Source: a virus. Taken from it: DNA of 30,262 nt. Below, piece after piece: positions 15,440-23,844 of the stretch; the stretch's first letter is position 1, and every line of letters begins with the position of its first letter. A program made the translations under genes and the position numbers. The notes under the pieces were generated by a model. The model was not told the DNA's origin. It made no database searches and saw only the letters and a list, made by a program, of their open reading frames with translations. Where the stretch lies: the IMG/VR virus record IMGVR_UViG_3300022226_000016, positions 1-30,262 of that record. The stretch is one strand, 5' to 3'.

Positions 15440-15841
15440 ATGAAAGAAATGGACGAGTCATATCGTATGGGACCTATCGGACCCTATATGGACCCAGAGA
15501 ATGGCGATGAAGGTCAGGTAGAAGATTTGGTGCCCATTTTGATTGATTTGGGGTCTTCACGTAGGGGTGATTTGGACGAGTCTTTTCTTCGTATGTTTGG
15601 GTCAGGAATTCAAGCAATTCTTTCAAGAATGTTTGGTGGTCCATCTGTCCCAGTGTCAGTTAGAGGAACACGCTCGCAGATTGACTCATTTTCTAAGGTT
15701 CTTTCGAGAGAGAAGAAATACCTAGAGTCGTGGCAGGAGCTTGGGCTTGACAATCCTGCAACCTACAAAAACAAATTCAAGCTAGATTCAGCAATCCGGC
15801 AATTCGAGAGAAAAACTGGACTCAAGTATCCATTCAAGTAG
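15440..15841 (+). CDS. Conserved structural/assembly protein, 133 aa
   Basis: The strong RBS AGAGGAGG precedes the ATG. The central part is hydrophobic and helical (DESFLRMFGSGIQAILSRMF). The C-terminal half has SVRGTRSQIDSFSKVLSREK, KYLESWQELGLDNPATYKNK and FERKTGLKYPFK, a pattern I have seen in small proteins located before the tape measure in T4-related marine phages. The function is unknown; its place between chaperone and tape measure suggests a tail-assembly or tape-measure-associated role. Confidence 0.65.
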   Translation: MKEMDESYRMGPIGPYMDPENGDEGQVEDLVPILIDLGSSRRGDLDESFLRMFGSGIQAILSRMFGGPSVPVSVRGTRSQIDSFSKVLSREKKYLESWQELGLDNPATYKNKFKLDSAIRQFERKTGLKYPFK

Positions 15842-15860
15842 GATCCTTATTCAATTGGGG

Positions 15861-15882
15861 TTCCTTAATTCGCGCTAAGGAA
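15861..15882 (+). promoter_or_regulatory. Hairpin overlapping the tape measure ribosome binding site
   Basis: TTCCTTA (15861-15867) and TAAGGAA (15876-15882) form a perfect 7-bp stem with an 8-base loop. The right arm contains the AAGGAA part of the likely ribosome binding site for the GTG at 15897, so folding could limit translation of the tape measure. There is no T-run, so it is not a good terminator. Confidence 0.5.
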
Positions 15883-15896
15883 GGGGCATAAACTAA

Positions 15897-18593
15897 GTGG
15901 CTGATGAGCTAACACCAGAACAAACAGCAGCGATAGCAGCAGATTTTGCTAGAATGCAACAATCTACTGAGCAGACTCGTCTTGCTTTGCAATCACAACT
16001 AGCCTTGATTAGCGAGGAAGCTGAGGTTTTTCAGTCTATTGGTGATCAGGTTGATGCAAATAATGATTTGTTGAAGATTGAAGCCCAGATGGCTCAAAAT
16101 CAAATCAAAGCCTTGGAACTTCAACTTCAAGAGAAGATTAAGTTGGGTGAGGCTGACGAGGCTGCTCTCAAATCTATTGGAGAGCAGATCGCAAAGCAGA
16201 AGAAGCTTATTGAAGGGAACCAAGATAGAGTCAAGGCTTCAGAGGCTCTTCAAAACACTACAGCTGGATTAGTCACAACGCTTACAGGAATTGATGCTTC
16301 TTGGAAGAACACGTTTGTTGGTTCTTTTACAGAATCTATCAACACAGCCACTAATCTGAGTCAGGTTATTGGCGATGTTAGGGCAGGGCTAGCTAGCACC
16401 ATTTCTCCTTCTAATGTCTTGGGGTCTTCAATCAGTAAAGTGGTGGAAATGACCGCTTTGATGGCAATCACCCAAGATGAAGCCACAGCAGCATTTAGCA
16501 AGACAACTGGCACAGGAACTCAGTATCATGGAATGATTACTGAGATTGCTGATGCAAACAGGTTATATGGGATTTCAGCAGAAGATTCGGCAAATGCTGT
16601 AAATTCTCTGTTCTCTCAGTTGAATCTATTTTCTGGCATGGCGCCCAGCACACAAAAAGATTTGGCTGTGATGGCTGCCAGAATGGAATCTTTTGGAATT
16701 AGCACAGACACGACAGCGGCAAATATGGAACTTGCTATGCGAGTTCTGGGGATGAGTGCCAAAGAGACAGGAAACCTTCAACTAGAGGTCGCTGGATATG
16801 CAAAACAACTTGGTTTAGCTCCTCAGGTACTGGCAGAAGGTTTTAGCAAGACAATGCCAACTCTAGCTGCTTATGGCAAAAACGCAGTAAATGTGTTCAA
16901 AGCTATTGCGAAGCAGTCTAAAGAGACTGGCATCGCAATGGAGCGGTTGGTCAATTGGGGCTCCAAGATGGACACTTATGAAGGTGCTGCTTCAATAGCT
17001 GCGGATTTCAACCACCTGATGGGTGGTGCATTTTTGAATGGACTGGAGTTGGTTAATGCCAGTCACGAAGAGCGAATTGATTTGGTTCAGCAATCGATGG
17101 CAGCTTCCGGCAAGAGTTTTGACCAAATGTCTGAACACACCAAACGTGCTATGGCTCACAGGTTGGGTCTTGAAAGCGTAGCAGAAGCCGCTCGCTTGTT
17201 GAATCCCAACATGATTGGTTTAACAAAAGCACAAAGAGACGCAAGGATGGAAGAAGATGCCTTGGCTGAGCAAGCAAAAGTTGCACAATCTATGCTTACT
17301 CAGCTGAAAAATGCAGCCATTGGTCTTGCTGTAGGAATTCAACCTCTCGTTAAGGGCTTCACAGGGCTGATTTCTAAAATTGTAGAATTCAACGATTGGA
17401 CTCGGGTCACATATGATGGGTGGTCAATTAGTCTTATTCCTGCTCTTGTTTTGGGAGCAGGAGCAATTTGGGGCATAGTGACAGCTATCAAAGCAGCTGC
17501 TCTCATTAAGGGAGCTTGGGTTACTGTTACTACTGCCGCTACATTCTGGCAAGGTTTGATGAACCTCGCATTAGGCACAGGTGCTACAGTGGCTAGCGCC
17601 GATGCTGCTGCCAATACAGCTGATGCCGCGTCTAAAGTTGAAAATGCTGTTGCTACAACTGGAATGACAGCGGCTCAGAAAGCAGCCAATAAAGCTGGTA
17701 CATCTGGCATCAAAACAATGCTTGCTCTTGGTGGAGCGATTGCTTTGATGGGTGTCGGTATTGGTGCGGCAGCAGCTGGCATTGGGTTTATGGCAGAGGG
17801 ATTCTCAAAGCTTAACGCTGAACAGATTAATGCTGTTTTGATCGTATTGGGTGGCTTGGCGGCTATCATCCTTCTCATGGGTCTTTTGATGTTGTCTCCT
17901 GTAGGAGTCGGAGCAACGGTTGGCATTCTCGCTCTTGGAGCAGCTATCTTGCTAATGGGTGCTGGTGTAGCTATTGCTGCATTGGGTCTTAGTGTGCTTA
18001 TGGCTTCAATGTCAAGCGTCAAGCCAGAGACTATTTTGGCAGCGGGTGCTGCATTCACTGTGTTCGCCGCAGCACTATTACCGTTGATGCCGTGGATTTT
18101 GACTGGTCCCCTTCTTGCAGCAGTTCTTGTTGCAATAGGCGTGGCAGCACTGATGATTGGTGGCGGATTTGCTCTAGCGGCAGAATCTATTGCCACGTTC
18201 GACAATCTTCTATCAAATATTTCGTCCGAGTCGGTTGCCAATTTGGCAGCGATTGCGGATCAGATTGAGAGAATTGTTGATTCAATTAATGATATGTCAA
18301 CTTTGAAAGCTGCACTCTTTGAAAACATCGTTGCAAAGTTAGTCCCTGAGGGCGCCGAGATTGCCCCCACTGGAGGAGCCGCAGGAGTTACTACCGCAGC
18401 CGTCCAAAGGTCTCAGGCGGGCGTACAGACAGCCGTGCAGACTACCCAGAAGGGTACCAAGAACAACGCCGCAGTTCAACCAATCAACATTATCGTAAAG
18501 ATCAACGAAAAGGAGATTGGAAAGGTTGCATGGGATAAGGTAAAGGAACAACTCAATAAGGTTGGCAAGGTGACGGGACCTCTATCGGCATAA
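15897..18593 (+). CDS. Tape measure protein, 898 aa
   Basis: This GTG-started gene follows the chaperone region in the usual tail order. The first about 120 residues are Gln/Glu/Lys-rich coiled coil (ALQSQLALISEEAEVFQ, IKALELQLQEKIK). A helical middle follows. Residues about 505-780 hold several long Ala/Gly/Ile/Leu stretches (IPALVLGAGAIWGIVTAIKA, MLALGGAIALMGVGIGAAAA, VGILALGAAILLMGAGVAIA) like the hydrophobic segments of tape measure proteins. The C-terminus has IIVKINEKEIGKVAWDKVKE, typical of tape measure ends. By the usual rule of about 0.15 nm per residue, the tail would be roughly 135 nm. A hairpin over the RBS may restrain translation. Confidence 0.85.
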   Translation: MADELTPEQTAAIAADFARMQQSTEQTRLALQSQLALISEEAEVFQSIGDQVDANNDLLKIEAQMAQNQIKALELQLQEKIKLGEADEAALKSIGEQIAKQKKLIEGNQDRVKASEALQNTTAGLVTTLTGIDASWKNTFVGSFTESINTATNLSQVIGDVRAGLASTISPSNVLGSSISKVVEMTALMAITQDEATAAFSKTTGTGTQYHGMITEIADANRLYGISAEDSANAVNSLFSQLNLFSGMAPSTQKDLAVMAARMESFGISTDTTAANMELAMRVLGMSAKETGNLQLEVAGYAKQLGLAPQVLAEGFSKTMPTLAAYGKNAVNVFKAIAKQSKETGIAMERLVNWGSKMDTYEGAASIAADFNHLMGGAFLNGLELVNASHEERIDLVQQSMAASGKSFDQMSEHTKRAMAHRLGLESVAEAARLLNPNMIGLTKAQRDARMEEDALAEQAKVAQSMLTQLKNAAIGLAVGIQPLVKGFTGLISKIVEFNDWTRVTYDGWSISLIPALVLGAGAIWGIVTAIKAAALIKGAWVTVTTAATFWQGLMNLALGTGATVASADAAANTADAASKVENAVATTGMTAAQKAANKAGTSGIKTMLALGGAIALMGVGIGAAAAGIGFMAEGFSKLNAEQINAVLIVLGGLAAIILLMGLLMLSPVGVGATVGILALGAAILLMGAGVAIAALGLSVLMASMSSVKPETILAAGAAFTVFAAALLPLMPWILTGPLLAAVLVAIGVAALMIGGGFALAAESIATFDNLLSNISSESVANLAAIADQIERIVDSINDMSTLKAALFENIVAKLVPEGAEIAPTGGAAGVTTAAVQRSQAGVQTAVQTTQKGTKNNAAVQPINIIVKINEKEIGKVAWDKVKEQLNKVGKVTGPLSA

Positions 18594-18613
18594 TGTCATT
18601 TTCAAGTGAGAGG

Positions 18614-18620
18614 CTAAATA
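18614..18620 (+). promoter_or_regulatory. Late-promoter-like motif CTAAATA
   Basis: GCTAAATAC is the copy closest to T4 TATAAATA. It lies in the 45-base gap before the gene at 18639, just upstream of the AGAGGAAA ribosome binding site. The rest of the gap shows nothing else. Confidence 0.5.
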
Positions 18621-18638
18621 CAGTAGAGGAAAAGAAGA

Positions 18639-19457
18639 ATGGCATTTAATGATGTATCTGACGGGCTGGCTGGTTCCAACTCTCATGGTGGAAAGATTAA
18701 TCGAGACAATGCGAGTGGAATGGTTATCCATTTCGTTCACATTCCTACGGGTGAAACTTGCCACTTCAAGGCGTTTTTGACAGCTTTTGAGGATCAGTAC
18801 GAATCGCAGTGGAACGAGGAAGAGGTGTTCGGACGTATGGATCCCATTTCAACCTTTAAGAGAACGCGCAGACGTATTAGACTGGGTTGGGACATTCCAG
18901 CAGCTTCAGAAGAAGAAGCTATTTTGAATCTCAAGGAATCTGAGAAACTTCTGAATATGCTTTATCCAGTTTATGAGGAAAGGTTAGCTAGAAATTTTGT
19001 TGAAGGCGGCGCGACAGGGACCCTAACAGAAGCAAACATTGGAGACCAAAGAGTGGTGGGAACGATGGTCGCACCTCCTTTGTTCAAAATGAAGTTTGCA
19101 AACCTCATCATGGATGCCAAGACAGGAGCTATTTCAGCTGGAGCATCAAGGGCAGGCTTGGTTGGCACGATCGCTGGTTTGAGTTATAGACCAGACATTG
19201 AACAAGGATTCTTTGGTGGGTTTTTTGGAAACATTGACCCCGGAGCCCTTGTCCCACAGACAATTAGTTTTGATATCGATTTCGTAGTTCATCACCAACA
19301 TGGTCTTGGATATAGTCGTCAAGTTCTAGAAGCTCCGGAACTTGTTGGTCCACCGGCACCGGGTCAGACGCCAGAGCCGGATGTTGTCACTACTTCACAG
19401 CGTGGAGGCAAGGGCTTTCCTTATCGATCTGACAAGATTTTGAAGCCGAGAACATAA
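18639..19457 (+). CDS. Baseplate tube-cap/tail tube initiator-type protein, 272 aa
   Basis: It directly follows the tape measure, where myophages encode proteins that start the tube on the hub (T4 gp48/gp54; P2 gpU-like). Residues about 60-90 read WNEEEVFGRMDPISTFKRTR followed by RIRLGWDIPAASEEEA, the pattern of small tube-like baseplate proteins with a conserved F-G-R-x-D-P segment. Later segments include PPLFKMKFANLI and LVGTIAGLSYRPD, also tube-fold-like, and the C-terminus is Pro-rich. The RBS AGAGGAAA is well placed. The broad role is likely; the exact T4 counterpart is uncertain. Confidence 0.65.
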   Translation: MAFNDVSDGLAGSNSHGGKINRDNASGMVIHFVHIPTGETCHFKAFLTAFEDQYESQWNEEEVFGRMDPISTFKRTRRRIRLGWDIPAASEEEAILNLKESEKLLNMLYPVYEERLARNFVEGGATGTLTEANIGDQRVVGTMVAPPLFKMKFANLIMDAKTGAISAGASRAGLVGTIAGLSYRPDIEQGFFGGFFGNIDPGALVPQTISFDIDFVVHHQHGLGYSRQVLEAPELVGPPAPGQTPEPDVVTTSQRGGKGFPYRSDKILKPRT

Positions 19458-19459
19458 TC

Positions 19460-19801
19460 ATGCCAATTTCAAGATACGAACAAAGACGAAAATTCATCAA
19501 CGCTCGACGAATGTACGAGCCGTTGTTTGAAGCTCGTGATGTAAAGTTCATCAGGCAGTACAACAGCGCCAATTTTGATTATCCAACAGATGATCAGATT
19601 AACAGCTTGAATCTAATTGCCCACACTTGGCACCGAGGGAATAAGCTGTCTAAACTTGCAGAGACCCACTACGGAGATCCAAAATTGTGGTGGATCATCG
19701 CTTGGTTCAATAGGACGCCCACTGAAGCTCACATCAAATTCGGTGATGAGATTCAGATTCCTTCTCCACTGGAGAGGGTGTTAGATTTTATGGGGATTTA
19801 A
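19460..19801 (+). CDS. LysM-containing baseplate wedge protein, gp53-like, 113 aa
   Basis: Residues about 50-103 form a LysM-like domain: AHTWHRGNKLSKLAETHYGD, then WWIIAWFNRTPTEAHIKFGD and EIQIPSP. This is the arrangement of short phage baseplate LysM proteins such as T4 gp53. The N-terminus (SRYEQRRKFINARRMYEPLF) is basic and helical and could bind a wedge partner. The start lies two bases after the previous stop and lacks a strong RBS, suggesting coupling. LysM here is a structural domain in the baseplate, not necessarily a cell-wall-binding one. Confidence 0.85.
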   Translation: MPISRYEQRRKFINARRMYEPLFEARDVKFIRQYNSANFDYPTDDQINSLNLIAHTWHRGNKLSKLAETHYGDPKLWWIIAWFNRTPTEAHIKFGDEIQIPSPLERVLDFMGI

Positions 19802-19804
19802 TAG

Positions 19805-22600
19805 ATGAGCCTTAAAGACGGAACAGGTCCAGAAGGAAATGCCGCAGCTAAGGCTTTGGGCGTGCCTACGGCTGATGAACGAAGGAAAGAAGCTGCTAAG
19901 AAGCAGGTTGATCAAATTGTCCTTGACAGTAAAGCGTTCAAGAACGAAGATGAGCGGCAGGCTGCTTTACGCTTTCAGGAGCAGTGCCACCTCATGCTCA
20001 AGTGGAAGCAGTTTACGAGTCAAAATCCTGGGCGACAGTCTGGGATTTATTACAACAATTTTCTCACAATCGATCATGATACACCCTTTGATTTCATCAA
20101 TAAACTTTTTCACAAAGGTGCTGATTCTGATATCCTGTTTAATCTAAATGCTTCTCAGTTGTCTCTCTTGGTTCCACAAGTGAGAATCTTCAAAATCTTC
20201 ATCGACCCGGTGACCAAGGAAGAGTTTCCCATTGAGTTGCCATTTGACGATTCGCTCAGTAGGAGAGAAGTAGCGAACATAACCAAGACTAGTAGCGGTA
20301 GGGGTCGTGGAGCAGGTTTGACCTCTTTTACTTGGAAGACTGTTGGAGATATGCCAGCTAATAGTTTCCAGTTTGAAGCAAATATGACCTTGCACTTGCA
20401 AAGTGTGGAGGACATTTTCGCTATTCGCGATATTAGAGAGGTTCAATTTGCAGCATCTAAAAAGACTGTTCCACTGAGTTTTGCCGATTTGTTGGTTCCG
20501 CAAGCACAGTTCAAAAAAGGTGCCAACGACGGTCCTCGCGTTTGGGATCCAACGTATTTTAAAATCAAGGCAGTAGTTGGTTGGAAGGTTCTTGCTCCTC
20601 GTGGTACAACCAGCTTCATTCCTACCAAGGCAAGAGAGGCTCTAGAGAGGACTCAGAATGTTTTCATTTTGGCAATGTTTCAACACGAAATGGACATCAG
20701 AGATGATGGTTCGGTAGATTTGAGCATAAACTTCATGACCATGCCAGAGATGGTGGCTAGCGATCCGCTGAAATCCAACATTTTGTTCCCTAGTGCTGAA
20801 ACTAAGTTGGAAATTGAAAGGCTGGTAGAAACCGCTAATCAGTTAGAATTTGAGCTTTTAACCAACCAGGACGTTGGCAATCTCAGGGATGAAGATAATG
20901 AACAATCCTTGGCTTCTGGTGTTACACAATCTCTCGCTCCAGGTGCTCCAGGCGCTTTAGATCCTAACACAGCAAACGCGAAGAAAGCAGCACTTGCAGA
21001 TGTTCAAACGAAACTTGCTCTCTTTGACAATTCAAAAAAGAGTCAGTCCTACCGCAGAATTTTGAGTTCCTTGTTCGTTCAGGACAAGCTCTTTTTCACC
21101 TTGGCAAACAAGGATTTTTTCAATAGACAAATTAACCTAAGAAATAGCAATGAAGCTGGAACCCAGGATATCGGTCTTGAGAATGCTGAAAGAACAGCAG
21201 AGAGAAACTCAGCTGAAGCTGGTGGTACTGGAACCGGAGGAGAGAATCCAACTCTCCCTGTGGCTATCGCAGCAAAAGAGGGCGACCCTAACAATGATTT
21301 AGCCAATTTCAAAGAAGGCTTAGACAAGCTTAGTGAGTTTGATGTAGATGAACCAAATCAAGACTCTTACAAAATTATCTATTTCTATTTTGGAGATTTG
21401 TTGGATGTTGTTTTGGACGGAATGTTCAAGAAGAGCTTGAGCAAGCCAGATACTTTCGAGAATAAAGACGTGAAGGTGATTCTTGGACCTCTTACTTTTT
21501 ATGACTATGGGAATTTGATAGACCACGGGGTAGTAGGAAAGGCTGCTGGACTCCGTCACGATCTTGCTGAAACTGACAGAATTTACACTGGGACGCTTTC
21601 TAGTGTGAATATAGCAGACATTCCAATTTCTATGAAAGTTTTCACTCGCTGGTTCAACAACAACATCGCCAACGAAGGAATAGAAACTTACACGTTTCAC
21701 GACTTCATTACAAAAGCTCTAAACGATTTGGTCATTGAAGCTGTTAAATCGCAGTGCTACGATTTTGCCCCTAGGCAGACTCAAGCAAAGCTCACCTACA
21801 AGACATTTAGTGTTCCAGAAAACCCAAAACGAACCGAACTGTTCAGAGAGACAACTAGAATTACAGCGGAAGATCTCAAAGATACTCCATTCATCACTGA
21901 GGAGCATCGTGCTCTAAGCGATACGAAAAAGATGGAAAATTACATTCTTTTGCACGCTTCGGTGGACCACCCGTGGGCATTGAGCGGAGACTACGAAGAA
22001 GACAGACAAAATGGTATTTTTCACATGTTTTTCGGAAATGAACGAGGCATTGTAAAGAACATCAAATTCAAGCGTGAAGATAAGCCCCTCGTCCGCGCGG
22101 CAAATATCGCAAACAATTATAATGAAAGCCAGGGTTCAACTAAGGTTTTGAGAGAAGCATACAACGCTAATGTTGCTATGGTTGGAAACAATCTTTTTGA
22201 AGTGGGAAGTTTGGTTAGAATAATTCCTTCTCTAGGTGGCAGCGGCGACTCTACGCGATTGCTCAAAATTGTGGACGATTTAGGTATTGGTGGCTATTTT
22301 ATGGTTCTTGGGAGGGAAGACAGGGTCGAAGCAGGGCTATATCAAACAGACCTAGATCTCAAGTGGATGAGTCCTGCGAATAAGGAGACTGCTGGCAAAA
22401 TTGCCCTTGGAGACAAGGCACTACCACCTAACGCTGTTGTGAGCAAAATACCTAAAACTGAAGAACAAGCGAAGACCCAAACAAAGGCAGAAGAAGTTAA
22501 GGCTGTTCAAAACGCTCAAAAAGATACCAGCGTAAATCAAGCATCAGCTAAACTTGGGCAAGCAGAGAGGAGAAACCGTGGTGGAGGACGTAGATTCTAA
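19805..22600 (+). CDS. Baseplate hub-like protein (gp27/gpD-type features), 931 aa
   Basis: A large soluble protein. Residues about 185-330 include FQFEANMTLHLQSVEDIF and VQFAASKKTVPLSFADLLVP, seen in structural proteins of large myophages. Residues about 720-860 include GIFHMFFGNERGIVKNIKFK, LREAYNANVAMVGNNLFEVG and SLVRIIPSLGG, a pattern typical of gp27/gpD-like hub rings, followed by YFMVLGRED and a Lys/Ala/Gln-rich tail ending RRNRGGGRRF. Middle regions rich in Asn, Glu and Ala are likely linkers. It follows the LysM wedge protein by three bases. The hub role is inferred from the C-terminal pattern and position. The stop overlaps the next ATG. Confidence 0.6.
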   Translation: MSLKDGTGPEGNAAAKALGVPTADERRKEAAKKQVDQIVLDSKAFKNEDERQAALRFQEQCHLMLKWKQFTSQNPGRQSGIYYNNFLTIDHDTPFDFINKLFHKGADSDILFNLNASQLSLLVPQVRIFKIFIDPVTKEEFPIELPFDDSLSRREVANITKTSSGRGRGAGLTSFTWKTVGDMPANSFQFEANMTLHLQSVEDIFAIRDIREVQFAASKKTVPLSFADLLVPQAQFKKGANDGPRVWDPTYFKIKAVVGWKVLAPRGTTSFIPTKAREALERTQNVFILAMFQHEMDIRDDGSVDLSINFMTMPEMVASDPLKSNILFPSAETKLEIERLVETANQLEFELLTNQDVGNLRDEDNEQSLASGVTQSLAPGAPGALDPNTANAKKAALADVQTKLALFDNSKKSQSYRRILSSLFVQDKLFFTLANKDFFNRQINLRNSNEAGTQDIGLENAERTAERNSAEAGGTGTGGENPTLPVAIAAKEGDPNNDLANFKEGLDKLSEFDVDEPNQDSYKIIYFYFGDLLDVVLDGMFKKSLSKPDTFENKDVKVILGPLTFYDYGNLIDHGVVGKAAGLRHDLAETDRIYTGTLSSVNIADIPISMKVFTRWFNNNIANEGIETYTFHDFITKALNDLVIEAVKSQCYDFAPRQTQAKLTYKTFSVPENPKRTELFRETTRITAEDLKDTPFITEEHRALSDTKKMENYILLHASVDHPWALSGDYEEDRQNGIFHMFFGNERGIVKNIKFKREDKPLVRAANIANNYNESQGSTKVLREAYNANVAMVGNNLFEVGSLVRIIPSLGGSGDSTRLLKIVDDLGIGGYFMVLGREDRVEAGLYQTDLDLKWMSPANKETAGKIALGDKALPPNAVVSKIPKTEEQAKTQTKAEEVKAVQNAQKDTSVNQASAKLGQAERRNRGGGRRF

Positions 22601-23844
22601 TGGCAAACAAATTGGATCTCTTCAGACCTGAACCACTGTTGGTCAACACTGAGCCAGAGGCAACAAACAGTCTCACCTCAAGAGCTACCTTTTATCAGAG
22701 GAAGCTTTATGAGCTAGTTGCGTTTAATTCTTCTCTTATTGGAGACACCAAGCCAATTGATTTTTGGTATGAGAAGACATTTTATGGCAGAATCAATCCA
22801 GATTCTAAGGCAGTCCACGTTTCTGAGGCTTTTCTGAAGCAGATTCCTGGGACTCCTGATTTGTTCTTGTTGAATTTTGTGACCGATGCATTCGAGGATT
22901 TGAGAGAGTTCTTCGGTTTCATGATTTCTAGGGATGCTATTGAAACTCAGAGTGTATACACCACGCTCAACCCTACAGCTGCATGGACAAGGTTGAATAC
23001 GTTTTACCACGATTACATCACCGTCATTTATGACAAATTCAAGGTTTTTGTTTCTGACCACAAGAAGGATAGAGACATTAAAGATTTCAAAACATTTGTT
23101 AGCATTTTTGTTGAGTTTATAGACTCCATCACTCCGTTGCTTTCTCTTACTCGGTCAAAAATTGTGGTATCGCGGTTTGCCGATCCCAAGGCGTCTGGAT
23201 TGATTGTAGAGGTCGGTAACGATCTTCACGGCACAGACCGTCCCAAGGTTGAGACATATCTGAATGATCCTAATTTTCCCGTTTTCAAAGAAACAGCCCA
23301 AAGGTTTGGGTTTGTGGTGGACCGTCACGCACCGTGGCGCTTGGTCGCTGATCTTGGCTCCCCTGCCATGAAGCCATATCTAGATGACTACGAGCTAAAC
23401 CTGGAGACGCTCTTTGAGAGGTATTACTACACTTCATTTGAGATTGATCTACAGGCACTCAAGGCATATATCATTCAATTTTACAATTCCTATGTCACAG
23501 GGAAGAGAGTCCTGGTTGAGCCGATTTTTTCTTTTGATGAAAGTGGCAGGGTAGTAATTGAGAATAGGGAAATCGTCCGAGAACCCAAAACAACATTCGA
23601 AATCGATCAAGAAACTTCAGATGAATTTTGGTTACGGATGTACGCATTTATCCGCGCAAGAGAAGAGAACAAGGAGTGGAATCAGGCTGAATTTGAGAAA
23701 GTGGTTCGGAATGCATTTTTCTTTCTTGAAGGGGTTGACATGGAGCACGCGATCGAGTACATTCATCGCAGGAGTCGATTGGCTTCGGGATCACCCCGCA
23801 AGCAGAGAGATTACCACTTCATCAACTTCCAGAGACTTAATTGA
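22600..23844 (+). CDS. Virion/baseplate structural protein, 414 aa
   Basis: TAATG overlaps the end of the hub-like gene and GGAGGA lies 11 bases upstream. The protein is rich in Phe, Tyr, Asp and Lys with mixed helix and strand and no membrane segment. Segments such as RFGFVVDRHAPWRLVADLGS and LETLFERYYYTSFEIDLQAL are like conserved positions in structural proteins of T4-related marine phages, but I cannot name the function. It is the last structural gene before the replication module; the next gene starts inside its stop codon. Confidence 0.6.
   Translation: MANKLDLFRPEPLLVNTEPEATNSLTSRATFYQRKLYELVAFNSSLIGDTKPIDFWYEKTFYGRINPDSKAVHVSEAFLKQIPGTPDLFLLNFVTDAFEDLREFFGFMISRDAIETQSVYTTLNPTAAWTRLNTFYHDYITVIYDKFKVFVSDHKKDRDIKDFKTFVSIFVEFIDSITPLLSLTRSKIVVSRFADPKASGLIVEVGNDLHGTDRPKVETYLNDPNFPVFKETAQRFGFVVDRHAPWRLVADLGSPAMKPYLDDYELNLETLFERYYYTSFEIDLQALKAYIIQFYNSYVTGKRVLVEPIFSFDESGRVVIENREIVREPKTTFEIDQETSDEFWLRMYAFIRAREENKEWNQAEFEKVVRNAFFFLEGVDMEHAIEYIHRRSRLASGSPRKQRDYHFINFQRLN

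Noticed and set aside
16389-16395. CTAGCTA inside the tape measure gene
   Set aside because: It matches the late-promoter-like motif but lies deep inside a coding region; five fixed bases are expected to match about once per kilobase by chance.
17675-18241. 188-aa open frame on the reverse strand
   Set aside because: It lies opposite the Ala/Gly-rich part of the tape measure and encodes an Ala/Pro/Ile-rich low-complexity protein; this is expected from the codon bias of the forward gene, and all other genes are on the + strand.
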